Source: JAENVT01 sp963720775 (GTDB lineage Bacteria; Actinomycetota; Acidimicrobiia; Acidimicrobiales; Ilumatobacteraceae). Taken from it: a DNA stretch of 64,000 nt. This document shows, in pieces, positions 41,516 to 51,837 of the stretch. The position numbers were made by a program, and so were the translations under genes. The stretch lies in assembly GCA_963720775.1 (NCBI GenBank), contig CAVRGR010000003.1, forward strand, positions 1-64,000, in the 5' to 3' direction. The notes beneath the pieces were generated by a model that worked only from the letters and a program-made list of their open reading frames with translations, made no database searches and was not told the DNA's origin. Each line of letters begins with the position of its first letter. Position 1 is the stretch's first letter.

Positions 41516-44012
41516 TCAGTCGGCGGGGCGGTCCTTGAGGCGCTGCGCTGGTGCCGTCGAGGGGTCGGCCGGCCAGAGGTGCTTGGGGTACCGCCCAGCG
41601 AGCTCCTTGCGGACCATGGCCCACGATCCGGCCCAGAACCCGGGGAGATCGTTGGTGATCTGGATCGGGCGGTTCGCCGGCGAGAGCAGTTCGATCGTCA
41701 ACGGGAGACCATTGGCGATCGTCGGGTGTGAACGCGTGCCGAACATGTCTTGAACTCGCACCGAAACCGTCGGGTGGTCGCGCTCGTAGTCGATCGTCAC
41801 CGTTCGACCGGCACCCGTCGTCAACGTTGCCGGCACCTGCTCGGCGAGCTGGCTCTGCTGATCCCACGAGAGCATGGCGCCCAGGACCATCACCAGGTCG
41901 ACCCTGGCGAGATCCGCACGGTTGGTCGCCCGCTGCAGGTACGGCGCCATCCACTCGTCCAGCGTGGCGAGCAGGCTCTTGTCGTCGACGTTCGGCCAAT
42001 CACCAGCGAGGTTGGCGATGGCGAAGCTCATCCGGCGGCGCATCTGTTTGGCGGCCTCGGTCCAGTTCAGCGCGTCCAGACGTGTTGCCCGTACCCGGTC
42101 CAGATAGTGCCGCGACGGTCGCCTCGCCGGCGGTCGCCGGGCGGTACTGCTCGTCGAGCAGCATCGAACCGAGCCTGACGGTCTCGTGCATCACCAACTC
42201 ATCGCGCTGCTTGTCCCAGGTGAGGACCTCCCGACGTTCGACGTTGTCGCCGAGTGCGGCGATCAGTTGCGCCGGTTCGATTCCGGCGCCGATGCGCACG
42301 CGGGCACCGCTGCGATTGCCGTCGAGGTCGGCGGCAACGATGAAGCGCTCGTTGGCCAACGCGTCGTTGGGGGCAACCCACACACCACTGCCGGTGCGCA
42401 TCTGGAACTGACCGGGTTGCCGCCGGCGAGTTGCGACGCGGTCGGGGAAGGCCAGCGCGAGTGCAGCTCCCGCGCGCTCGGCGTCGAGGGCGTCGAAATC
42501 GACATGCACGTCGCTGCGACGGCCGATGTCGACCGCGCGATCGCGCACACGGGCGAGGTCACGCCGGTCGGCTCGGTCATGGTGGTCATGACCGCACACG
42601 AGGCGGACGCGCAGCGCCAGGTCGGCGGGCAACTCGTCTGCTCGACCGCGCAGCACGTCGCGCTCGTCGAGGATGGCAGCGATCACACAGCCCAACGCCT
42701 TGTCACCTTCCACCGCGGCGATCACCATGTGCGCCAACCGAGGGTGCAGCGGCAGGGCGAGCATGGCTCGGCCAGCGGCGGTCGGCCGGCCCCCGGCGTC
42801 GAGCGCGCCGAGACGCACCAGCAGTTCATGTGCCTGTTGCAGCGCTCTGGTCGGAGGCGGATCGATGAAGTGCAACTCGTTCACCGGGGTTCCCCACACT
42901 GCAAGCTCGAGCGCCACGCCGGCCAAGTCGACCTGCGTGATCTCGGCTTCGAGGTGTGCGCGGCGGGTGGCGTGTTCCAGCTTGCTCCACAGCCGGTAGG
43001 CGACACCGGGCCCCGTTCGTCCGGCGCGGCCGGCGCGCTGGTCGGCGGACGCGCGGCTCGTGCTGACGGTCGTGAGACGGGTCATGCCGCTACCGAGGTC
43101 GTGTCTCGGCACGCGTGCAAGACCGGCGTCGACGACGATGCGCACACCGCTGACCGTCAGTGACGACTCGGCGATGTCGGTGCTCAAGACCACACGCCGT
43201 CGCCCGGTTGGGCTCGGCTGCAGCGCCAGATCCTGCTCGGCCAGCGAGAGCGCGCCGGCAAGCAGGCGCACGTCGACGTCGTGTCCGACGCGGTCTACGA
43301 GGAACTGCTCGACCCGGCGGATCTCGCCGATGCCGGGGAGGAAGACCAGTACGTCGCCCGTCTCGTCGTTGAGGGCTCGCATCACCGCCTCGCCGGTCGC
43401 CTGATCGACCCGGGTTCCCTTCGTCATGGGCAGCCAGCGCATGTCGACTTCGAAGGAGCGGCCGACGCTCTCGATCATCGGGGCGCCTCCGAGCACGCTG
43501 CGAAGCTTGGCGACATCGGGTGTTGCCGACATCGCCAGGATCCGCAGGTCCGGCCGTACGGTTGCCCGCGCATCGAGTGCGAACGCGAGGCCGAGGTCGG
43601 TCGGCACGTTGCGCTCGTGAACCTCGTCGAAGATCACCAGTCCCACCCCGGGCAGCTCGGGGTCGCCCTGCAAACGTCGTGTGAGCACGCCTTCCGTCAC
43701 GACCTCGATCCGGGTCTGGCGGCCGATCCGGCGCTCATCGCGAGTCTGGTAGCCCACGAGCCCGCCGACGTCGCTGCCCAGGAGCGCGGCCATGCGTTGT
43801 GCTGCAGCGCGGGTCGCCAACCGCCTTGGTTCGAGCATCACGATTCGGCCTTCGAGCCAGTCGTGTTGGATCAGCCAGAGCGGCGCAATCGTGGTCTTGC
43901 CGGCGCCCGGTGGAGCGACGAGCAGCGCCGTGCCGATGGTCTCAAGGGCCGTCGCCAGCCGCGGCAGCACGTCGACGACAGGAAGATCGTCGGCTGCTGC
44001 CGGCAACGCCAC
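41516..44012 (-). pseudogene. hrpB: Frameshifted ATP-dependent helicase HrpB
   Basis: About 830 codons in two frames. The first, from GTG 44012, holds the DEAH-type core: APPGAGKTT (I), DEVHERN (II), MSATPD (III), STDIAESSLTV (V) and QRAGRAGRTGPG (VI), through the HrpB middle domains. The C-terminal HrpB block (RHYLDRVRATRLDALNW, then MSFAIANLAGDWP to FWAGSWAMVRKELAGRYPKHLWP) continues in another frame to 41516. The join is about 42110-42120 in GTCGCGG, and removing one G restores TVRHYLD. The function of HrpB is unclear, probably RNA-related. Sequencing error is plausible. Confidence 0.85.
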
Positions 44013-44015
44013 GTG

Positions 44016-44504
44016 TCAGCCGAGTGCTGGCGTGCCGTGAAACGGCCCGGGATCACCAGCCACTGGGATGGTGGGACTGATCCATGCCGTCGTCGCCGCG
44101 ATCTGCTCGGCGACCGCGCGCCACTCCGCAGCGTCCCATCCCTCGGCGCATGCCTCGAGCGTGCCATCGAGCCGAATGAACACGAAAGCGGGTAGTTGGG
44201 CAAGACCAAGGGTGCGAACGAACATCCGATCCGGGTCGATGTAGACGAGGAAGTCGTCGGTCAACGGTCCGAGGAACGCCTTGGCTCCGTCGGCGTCGGC
44301 GGTGACGACGAAGTTGACCCTTGCGTCGGTGCCGCGCAAGTTCTCCAGGATGCGCGCCGCCGTCTTCAACACCCACGAGCTCTCGTTCGTGTACGGATCG
44401 AGCACCACGCTGGCCAGGTGGAACGTGGTCAACCACTCTTCCAACGGACGTGTGTCGCCGCCGAGCGCGGTCAACTTCGTATCGAGGGCCGGGTTGCTCG
44501 CCAC
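44016..44504 (-). CDS. Thioredoxin-fold-like protein without CxxC
   Basis: 162 aa from GTG 44504. The pattern (LASVVLDPYTNESSWVLKTAARILENLRG, then VNFVVTADADGAKAFLG, FLVYIDPDRMFVRTLGLAQLPAFVFIRLDG) matches the strand order of a thioredoxin/TlpA fold, with the cis-Pro loop LPAF. The redox CxxC is absent, so it is probably not an oxidoreductase. It ends 3 nt before the hrpB start, suggesting co-transcription. Function unknown. Confidence 0.65.
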   Translation of the reverse strand: MASNPALDTKLTALGGDTRPLEEWLTTFHLASVVLDPYTNESSWVLKTAARILENLRGTDARVNFVVTADADGAKAFLGPLTDDFLVYIDPDRMFVRTLGLAQLPAFVFIRLDGTLEACAEGWDAAEWRAVAEQIAATTAWISPTIPVAGDPGPFHGTPALG

Positions 44505-44563
44505 GGCTGCAGACGGTAGCGCGCCAGCACATCGCGCCCCAATGTGGCACTAGCGTCAGGGTG

Positions 44564-45382
44564 ATGCATCCGATCGAGCGGCTGCGCTATGTGGCCAGGG
44601 CTTCGGGCGGGGATCAGCGGATGCTGGTCCGCGAGACCGCCGGGGCGCTTCGTGGTCTCGGTTTCGATCCGGCCGGTCTCGTCGTGGCATGCCGTCGGAT
44701 CGTCGAACGGCATCCGACGTCCGGACCGATGTGGTGGCTGTGTGCGACGGTTCTCGCCGCGGCCGACCCGTACCGGTGTGCGGCCGCCTTGGCCGACGAC
44801 CTCGACGCCGATCCAACTCCCGACGTGTTGGTCGAGGCTCTGCCCGACGGTGCCACCGTGTGTGTCGTCGGGTGGCCCGATCTGATCGGCGAAGCGTTGC
44901 TTCGCCGCGGCGACGCGATGGTCCTTGCCGTCGACACCAGCGATGCAGCCGACGGGATGAGCGGTGACGCCTTCGTTCGCCGGTTGCGGCGCGCCGATGT
45001 CGAGGCAGAGAGCGTCCCGGCCTCCGGCATCAGCGCCGCAGTGCTGGCCAGCGACGTCGTGGTCGTCGAGGCGCTGGCCGCGTGTGACACCGAGTTGTTG
45101 GCGACTACCGGTTCCCGAGCTCTGGCTTCGGTGGCGTACTGCTCGGAGGTGCCGGTGTGGGCCGTGATCGGTCGCGGCCGTTGCCTGCCACCCGGACTGT
45201 TCGAGGCCATGGGTCAGCGCTTGGCGGACGTGCGGCTGCCGTGGGATGCACAGGCCGAACTGGTGCCGATGGGCCTGAGCAACTGGGTGGTCAGTCCGCA
45301 TGGCGCGGTGCCGACTGTCGACGCGACGCTCGCGGCGGAGTGCCCGATGTCGTTCGAGCTACTCCGCTCCAGCGCCATGTAA
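44564..45382 (+). CDS. eIF-2B alpha/beta/delta-like (NagB/RpiA-superfamily) protein
   Basis: 272 aa from ATG 44564 (MHPIERLRYVARA). The helical N-terminal part (LVRETAGALRGLGFDPAGLVVACRRIVERHP) leads into a Rossmann-like C-terminal part, ALPDGATVCVVG, DVVVVEALAACDTELLATTGSRALASVAYCSEVPVWAVIGRGRCLP. Its order resembles the IF-2B/MtnA/ribose-1,5-bisphosphate isomerase family (signal Asp, then the NK-x-GT-like block and VPVY-like strand), but the canonical residues are altered. It may bind a sugar phosphate or nucleotide. It is followed by a PPOX gene 22 nt away. Function is not assigned. Confidence 0.55.
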   Translation: MHPIERLRYVARASGGDQRMLVRETAGALRGLGFDPAGLVVACRRIVERHPTSGPMWWLCATVLAAADPYRCAAALADDLDADPTPDVLVEALPDGATVCVVGWPDLIGEALLRRGDAMVLAVDTSDAADGMSGDAFVRRLRRADVEAESVPASGISAAVLASDVVVVEALAACDTELLATTGSRALASVAYCSEVPVWAVIGRGRCLPPGLFEAMGQRLADVRLPWDAQAELVPMGLSNWVVSPHGAVPTVDATLAAECPMSFELLRSSAM

Positions 45383-45404
45383 ACACGCCGGGTAGCCTCC
45401 GTGA

Positions 45405-45872
45405 ATGGCGAGCAAACGTTCACAGATCACGATGACCGACGACGAGGTGCAGGCCTATCTCGAGTCCGAACGCATCCTCAACGTGGCTACGAACGGCCCG
45501 TCCGGTTACCCGCATCTCGTCGCCATGTGGTTCGCCTTGCTCGATCGCAAGCCGGTGTTCTGGACCTACGGCAAGAGCCAGAAGATCGCCAACCTGCGGC
45601 GCGACGCGAAGATGACCGGCCTGATCGAGAGTGGCGCTTCCTACGACCAACTGCGCGGTGTGGAACTACGCGGCCGAGGCACCATCGTCGACGACTACGA
45701 GGCGGTGCTGGAGATCGGCAAGGCGGTCGGCGTGAAGTACAACGGCCCGTCGGCGCTCGACGACGCGGCACTGCCGTTCTTCGAGGCGCAGGCGACCAAG
45801 CGCGTCGGAGTCGTCTTCGACATCGACCACATCGTCAGCTGGGACCACACCAAGCTCGCCGGCTCCTACTGA
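45405..45872 (+). CDS. PPOX-class (pyridoxamine-oxidase-fold) flavin/F420-binding protein
   Basis: 155 aa. A split-barrel fold is suggested by LNVATNGPSGYPHLVAMWFALLDRKPVFWTYGKSQKIANLRRDAKMTGLIESG, the typical cofactor-contact region, and VELRGRGTIVDD. Actinobacterial relatives use F420 or FMN to reduce diverse substrates or bind haem or biliverdin, and the cofactor cannot be settled here. It is co-directional with the eIF-2B-like gene. It is convergent with the minus-strand MocR unit. Confidence 0.85.
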   Translation: MASKRSQITMTDDEVQAYLESERILNVATNGPSGYPHLVAMWFALLDRKPVFWTYGKSQKIANLRRDAKMTGLIESGASYDQLRGVELRGRGTIVDDYEAVLEIGKAVGVKYNGPSALDDAALPFFEAQATKRVGVVFDIDHIVSWDHTKLAGSY

Positions 45873-45892
45873 AGTCCTGGCACGGCCTCGCG

Positions 45893-46177
45893 TCAGCGGG
45901 ATTGTTTCGGTGGATCGATGCCGATGCACTCGGTGATCGCCGCCCGCGCCACCTCGGCGCGCACCTCCATCACGAAGATGCGCGCCATCGGTTCTCGTGC
46001 GGCGAAGCGCATCATCGACGTGTGGTCTTCCGCCATCGTCGCCGGGATCTCGTTCTCCCACAGATCGTGGAGCGCCAACTGGCACTGCCACAGCGGTAGC
46101 CAGGCAACCTCGACCACGCGGTCCTCCACGGGCAGGCGCTTCTTGTGCTGACCCGAGAGCCAACCCAACAGGTTCAT
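45893..46177 (-). CDS. Small protein translationally coupled to the MocR regulator
   Basis: 94 aa from ATG 46177, whose ATGA overlaps the TGA of the MocR gene. A Trp-rich helical centre (EVAWLPLWQCQLALHDLWENEI) and a C-terminal FVMEVRAEVARAAITECIGID are present, with no recognised domain, no signal peptide and no membrane helix. Coupling suggests a partner or modulator of the MocR protein, or simply a conserved hypothetical gene. Coding potential is supported by a start/stop overlap rather than homology. Confidence 0.55.
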   Translation of the reverse strand: MNLLGWLSGQHKKRLPVEDRVVEVAWLPLWQCQLALHDLWENEIPATMAEDHTSMMRFAAREPMARIFVMEVRAEVARAAITECIGIDPPKQSR

Positions 46178-47514
46178 CGATGCCCCCGCCGCGAGCGAGA
46201 GCCGCCGGCGGCTCCGGCGAGCTGGCCGGCGATCCGTTCGTGATCGCAGTCGATGAGGCCCACCGTCACGCGCAGGTGCGGCGTGTCGTCGCGAACCTGG
46301 AATGGCTCGCCCGGCGCTGCGCCGGTGCCCTGAGCTGCCAACGTGACGAGGGCGGACCGTTCGTCGGCAACGGTCATCCACAGATTGATCCCGTCGCTGC
46401 CCGTCACGGTGACGCCCCTGGCCTCGAGGAGGCCGGCGACGAGTTGTCGCCGGCGTGCGTACTCGGCACGTGCTGACGCGACAGCGGCAATCGTCGACGG
46501 GTCGTCGAGCATCTCGAGCAACACCGCTTGCAGGATGCGACTGCTCCAGCCGGGCCCGAGCAATCGGCGGTTGGCGACCGCGTTGACCACGTCGCCGGCA
46601 CCGCCGACCGCTGCCAGGCGCAGATCGGGACCATGGCTCTTGGAATAGCTGCGGATGTGCACGGTCCGCTCCGGCAGCCAGGTGCCGGCGCTCACGAGGG
46701 CACCGGTGGCGATGTCGCCGGAGTGATCGTCTTCGACCACGACAGCCGCGCTGTTGGCTAGCGCTGCAGCAAGCGCCGCCATACGACTCGCCGATGTGGT
46801 GACCCCCGTCGGGTTGTGCGCACGCGGCTGGAGGAAGACTGCAACCGGCTGGCGTCGTAACGCGGTGACGAACTGAGACACGATCGGACCCTCGTGGTCG
46901 AGATCGACGCCGATCACCTCCGCACCGAGCTCGTCGAGCAGATCGAGCAACGGCGGGAACGTAGGATGTTCGACTATCACACGATCGCCGAGGCGGACGA
47001 TCACCTGGGCGACGCGGTCGAGGGCATCCATCGCCCCGTCGACGACCGTGATGGCTTCGGCCTTGAACGGCCAGCCGTCGATGAGGCGCGCCTCGAGTTG
47101 TGGCAGCACCGGATGGTCGAGGTAGCTCGACGTCAACGACTGGCGGCTGACCTTGGCAACGGCCGGGCCGAGATCCGGTAGCAACGCCGATGGGGGAGTG
47201 CCGGTGGAAAGGTCGAGTGCAAAGTGGCCTGGCCCCTCCGTGACCCGACGGTAGCGACGCGGTGAACCCGGCCCGGTCGGCTGTCGCACGAACGTGCCCT
47301 GTCGGCCGCGGGCATCGATCGCACCTACCGCCGTCAGTGTCTGCCACGCCTCGCTGACCGTCGTCGGCGAGACGCCCAGCGACTTCGACAGTTCGCGCAC
47401 GGTCGGCAAGCGCGTGCCGACGGCAAGATCGCCGCGGGTGATCATCCGCCCCACCGCGGCCGCGATGCCGCGGGCGCTGCGATCTTCGATGGTTTCGATG
47501 AAGACGGCCGTCAT
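46174..47514 (-). CDS. MocR-type (GntR-aminotransferase) transcriptional regulator of pyrimidine catabolism
   Basis: 446 aa from ATG 47514. N-terminal GntR winged helix (GTRLPTVRELSKSLGVSPTTVSEAWQTL, GRQGTFV), linker, then a fold-type I aminotransferase domain with DHSGDI and the PLP Lys in RSYSKSHGPDLRLAAVGG. MocR proteins bind PLP plus an amine or amino-acid effector and often control the adjacent divergent operon. Here that operon makes beta-alanine from pyrimidines, so beta-alanine or a ureido compound is a likely effector (inference). A three-half-site operator overlaps its own start codon and a matching one lies at the catabolic promoter. Confidence 0.9.
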   Translation of the reverse strand: MTAVFIETIEDRSARGIAAAVGRMITRGDLAVGTRLPTVRELSKSLGVSPTTVSEAWQTLTAVGAIDARGRQGTFVRQPTGPGSPRRYRRVTEGPGHFALDLSTGTPPSALLPDLGPAVAKVSRQSLTSSYLDHPVLPQLEARLIDGWPFKAEAITVVDGAMDALDRVAQVIVRLGDRVIVEHPTFPPLLDLLDELGAEVIGVDLDHEGPIVSQFVTALRRQPVAVFLQPRAHNPTGVTTSASRMAALAAALANSAAVVVEDDHSGDIATGALVSAGTWLPERTVHIRSYSKSHGPDLRLAAVGGAGDVVNAVANRRLLGPGWSSRILQAVLLEMLDDPSTIAAVASARAEYARRRQLVAGLLEARGVTVTGSDGINLWMTVADERSALVTLAAQGTGAAPGEPFQVRDDTPHLRVTVGLIDCDHERIAGQLAGAAGGSRSRRGHR

Positions 47515-47539
47515 TGTGCGGTAACAATACCGTCATTGT
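47513..47539. promoter_or_regulatory. Predicted MocR operator 1, at the regulator start
   Basis: Three half-sites ATTGT (47513), ACAAT (47524) and ATTGT (47535), starts exactly 11 bp apart, with GGTAACAAT shared word-for-word with operator 2. It overlaps the regulator's ATG and its likely -10 region, consistent with autorepression. Confidence 0.65.
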
Positions 47540-47789
47540 CCGATCCGCCTCGCTGACGGCTGGCTGTGTGATCAATCGTCAAGGTCGTGGTCCGGCTCGC
47601 CGTTTGCGGACCCGATCCATATCAGGGCATTCATTGTGTGAGTACACGTTCCCCGGAGGATTCCTGTGAGGACATGAACAGGCAGTCGGTTCATGTGCTC
47701 ACAAGAACCGCCACGGAGACTTGCCGGCTTCGCTGCGAGTCGTCCTCCATCAGCGCAGGCAGTGCCGCACGCTTCTGCCATTTGAACTG
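47540..47789. other. Intergenic region between regulator and catabolic operon
   Basis: About 250 bp with no convincing gene. It contains an extended inverted repeat (47666-47702) and a related half-site at 47638-47651. The short ORFs here show no protein-like pattern. Confidence 0.6.
47666..47702. promoter_or_regulatory. Extended inverted repeat upstream of the pyrimidine operon
   Basis: Arms GTGAGGACATGAAC (47666-47679) and GTTCATGTGCTCAC (47689-47702) pair at 13 of 14 positions around a 9-nt loop. A third, weaker copy, GTGAGTACACGTTC (47638-47651), starts 28 bp earlier. It could be an operator for a second regulator or an RNA hairpin. Confidence 0.5.
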
Positions 47790-47816
47790 GTTGTACGGTA
47801 ACAATCGTCGTATTGT
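47790..47816. promoter_or_regulatory. Predicted MocR operator 2, at the catabolic promoter
   Basis: Half-sites GTTGT (47790), ACAAT (47801) and ATTGT (47812) repeat the 11-bp spacing of operator 1, and CGGTAACAAT is identical. The third half-site overlaps the predicted -35, so the regulator could contact RNA polymerase or block it. Confidence 0.65.
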
Positions 47817-47841
47817 GCGCTCTGACCTGGCACATTACGAT
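47813..47841 (+). promoter_or_regulatory. Predicted promoter of the pyrimidine-degradation operon
   Basis: TTGTGC (47813-47818), 17-bp spacer, TACGAT (47836-47841). The start of transcription would fall at about 47848, next to the ATG at 47849, predicting a leaderless message for the first gene; no Shine-Dalgarno is seen there. Confidence 0.5.
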
Positions 47842-47848
47842 CTCGGCC

Positions 47849-48691
47849 ATGCCGAACATCGTGCGCGCCGCGCTTCTCCAAACCGACTGGGCCGGAACGA
47901 AGGAGGCAATGATCGACAAGCACGAGCAGGCCGCCCACGACGCCAAGGCCGAGGGTGCCCAGGTGATCTGCTTCCAGGAGCTCTTCTACGGCCCGTACTT
48001 CTGCCAGGTGCAAGACACCCAGTACTACAGCTACACCGAGTTGATCCCCGATGGCCCGACCACGCAGCGCTTCTCGAGCCTCGCCAAGGAGCTCGGCCTG
48101 GTGATGGTGCTGCCGATGTACGAACACGAGCAGGCCGGGATGTACTACAACACGGCTGCTGTGATCGACGCCGATGGCAAGTACCTCGGCAAGTTCCGCA
48201 AGCAGCACATCCCGCAGACCAAGGGGTTCTGGGAGAAGTTCTACTTCCGGCCCGGTAACGGCGGTTACCCGATCTTCGAAACGGCGGTCGGCAAGGTCGG
48301 CGTGTACATCTGCTACGACCGGCACTTCCCGGAAGGCTGGCGAGCGCTCGGGCTCAATGGCGCCGAGATCGTGTTCAATCCATCAGCCACGCATCGCGGC
48401 CTGAGTGAGTACATCTGGCGCATCGAGCAGCCCGCTGCGGCTGTCGCCAACATGTACTACGTAGGGGCCATCAATCGGGTGGGCATCGAACCCCTCGGCG
48501 ACGACGACTTCTACGGCCAGAGCTACTTCGTCGATCCGGAGGGCCAGTTCGTCGGCGACGTCGGCGATGCGTACAAGCCGGAGTTGATCGTTCGCGATCT
48601 CGATCTCGACAAGATCAAGCTGGTCCGCGATCGGTGGGCGTTCTACCGGGATCGCCGTCCCGATGCCTACGACGAACTGGTAGAGCGGTAG
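47849..48691 (+). CDS. Beta-ureidopropionase / N-carbamoyl amidase (nitrilase superfamily)
   Basis: 280 aa from ATG 47849. The nitrilase Glu-Lys-Cys triad is visible: ICFQELFYGPY, KFRKQHIPQTKGFWEKFYF and GVYICYDRHFPEGWR. It would hydrolyse N-carbamoyl-beta-alanine (or the beta-aminoisobutyrate form) to beta-alanine, CO2 and ammonia, the third step of reductive pyrimidine degradation. The dihydropyrimidinase gene follows after 9 nt, which strongly supports this substrate over D-carbamoyl amino acids or polyamine-type nitrilases. A leaderless promoter and MocR operator lie upstream. Confidence 0.9.
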   Translation: MPNIVRAALLQTDWAGTKEAMIDKHEQAAHDAKAEGAQVICFQELFYGPYFCQVQDTQYYSYTELIPDGPTTQRFSSLAKELGLVMVLPMYEHEQAGMYYNTAAVIDADGKYLGKFRKQHIPQTKGFWEKFYFRPGNGGYPIFETAVGKVGVYICYDRHFPEGWRALGLNGAEIVFNPSATHRGLSEYIWRIEQPAAAVANMYYVGAINRVGIEPLGDDDFYGQSYFVDPEGQFVGDVGDAYKPELIVRDLDLDKIKLVRDRWAFYRDRRPDAYDELVER

Positions 48692-48700
48692 GAGCCACCG

Positions 48701-50143
48701 ATGCCCACGACATTGATCAAGAACGGCCGGGTCGTCTCGACCACAGGTGTGATCGCCCAAGACGTGCTGATCACCGACGAAACCGTCACCGCGCTCGGCG
48801 CGCCCGGTTACTTCAGTGAGGAAGGCCGCGACCGAGTGATCGATGCCGCCGGCAAGTACGTCATCCCCGGCGGAGTCGACGTGCACACCCACATGGAGAT
48901 GCCGTTCGGGGGCACCTACTCCAGCGACACGTTCGAGACCGGCACTCGCGCCGCGGCGTGGGGCGGCGTCACCACCATCGTCGACTTCGCGGTGCAGAAC
49001 ACCGGCGGCGACGTTCACACCGCTCTGGCCGAGTGGCATCGCAAGGCCGACGGCGAGTGCGCGATCGACTACGGGTTCCACCAGATCATCGGCGGGGTCG
49101 ACGACGAGTCCTTGAAGGGCATGCGGTACTTGGTCGACCACGAGGGCATCACCAGCTTCAAGCTGTTCATGGCCTACCCCGGTGTGCTGTACAGCGACGA
49201 CGGTCAGTTGCTGCGGGCCATGCAAACCGCCGCCGAATGCGGGGCGATGATCATGATGCACGCCGAGAACGGCATCGCCATCGACGTGCTGAGGCAGCAG
49301 GCGGTGGCCCGCGGCGATACCGACCCGAAGTTCCACAGCTACACGCGACCATCGCCGCTCGAGGCCGAGGCGACGCACCGTGCCATCGTGCTCAGTCACG
49401 TCGCCGGCAACGTGCCCCTGTACGTCGTGCACATGTCGGCCGGCGACGCGCTCAACGAGATCGCCGCCGCCCGCCACGAGGGTCGCAACGTGTTCGCCGA
49501 GACGTGCCCGCAGTACCTGTGGCTGACTCTTGAAGAGACACTCGGCAGGCCGGGCTTCGAAGGCGCCAAATGGGTCTGCAGCACGCCGGTTCGCAGCAGG
49601 GACCACGATCCCGACTACATCGGTCAGATGGGTCACGGCCACCAGGGTGATCTGTGGAAGGGGCTGCGGATGAACGAGCTCGCCGTCGTCAGCACCGACC
49701 ACTGCCCGTTCTGCATGAAGGATCAGAAGGAGCTCGGCATCGGCAACTTCGCGGCCATCCCGAACGGGATCGGTGGTGTCGAACACCGCATGGAGCTGAT
49801 CTACCAAGGCGTCGTGGCCGGCGAACTGTCACTGGAGCGCTGGGTCGAAACCTGCAGCACCACACCGGCGCGCATGTTCGGGATGTATCCGCGCAAGGGT
49901 GTGATCGCCCCGGGCAGTGACGCAGACATCGTCGTCTGGGATCCCAACACCAAGACCAAGATCGGGATCAACGACAAGCATCACATGAACATGGATTACT
50001 CGGCCTGGGAGGGGTGGGTGATCGACGGCAAGGTCGACACGGTGTTGTCGCGCGGCTCTGTCGTCATCGAGAACGACAAGTACACGGGTCGTAAAGGACA
50101 CGGTCAGTTCATCAAGCGTGGGCTGAGTCAATATCTCGTCTAG
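48701..50143 (+). CDS. hydA: Dihydropyrimidinase (hydantoinase)
   Basis: 480 aa. Binuclear metal site of the amidohydrolase fold: H-x-H in GVDVHTHMEMPFGG, the Lys for carbamylation in SFKLFMAYPG, His in MMHAENG and SHVAGNVPLYVVH, and Asp in STDHCPF. It opens dihydrouracil or dihydrothymine to the N-carbamoyl beta-amino acid, which the upstream gene product then hydrolyses. The order hydrolase then hydantoinase in one operon is typical of pyd clusters. A hairpin with a compensated twin follows the stop codon. Confidence 0.93.
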   Translation: MPTTLIKNGRVVSTTGVIAQDVLITDETVTALGAPGYFSEEGRDRVIDAAGKYVIPGGVDVHTHMEMPFGGTYSSDTFETGTRAAAWGGVTTIVDFAVQNTGGDVHTALAEWHRKADGECAIDYGFHQIIGGVDDESLKGMRYLVDHEGITSFKLFMAYPGVLYSDDGQLLRAMQTAAECGAMIMMHAENGIAIDVLRQQAVARGDTDPKFHSYTRPSPLEAEATHRAIVLSHVAGNVPLYVVHMSAGDALNEIAAARHEGRNVFAETCPQYLWLTLEETLGRPGFEGAKWVCSTPVRSRDHDPDYIGQMGHGHQGDLWKGLRMNELAVVSTDHCPFCMKDQKELGIGNFAAIPNGIGGVEHRMELIYQGVVAGELSLERWVETCSTTPARMFGMYPRKGVIAPGSDADIVVWDPNTKTKIGINDKHHMNMDYSAWEGWVIDGKVDTVLSRGSVVIENDKYTGRKGHGQFIKRGLSQYLV

Positions 50144-50168
50144 GCCTCGTCCAGGCCCGCCTCGGGAT

Positions 50169-50242
50169 CATCAACACTCGTCGCTCGACACGATCGAGGG
50201 GACCGCACCCTCGATCTATCGTCTCGCAATCGACTGTTGATG
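50169..50242 (+). repeat. Structured element A: nested hairpin after hydA
   Basis: Inner stem GATCGAGGG (50192-50200) with CCCTCGATC (50208-50216), 7-nt loop; outer stem CATCAACA (50169-50176) with TGTTGATG (50235-50242). The middle is homologous to element B (51838-51931): CTCGACACG and TATCGTCTC-type blocks match, and the inner stem differs by three compensatory base-pair changes. There is no T run, so intrinsic termination alone is uncertain. Confidence 0.7.
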
Positions 50243-50323
50243 CTCCCTCGCTACTCACTAAGTGCATTCAACAATCCGGCGGTGTCACCTTGCTGTCGGA
50301 TCAAAGGAAAGGGAATCTGAACG

Positions 50324-51811
<1,488 letters not shown>

Positions 51812-51837
51812 ACTCAAGGACGCCAGACAAGGCTCGG

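Noticed and set aside
18528..42125. Programmed +1 frameshifting in the three broken genes
   Set aside because: The three sites do not share a slippery codon, stop codon or downstream structure, and the proteins are of families that are not known to use recoding. Sequencing error or mutation is simpler.
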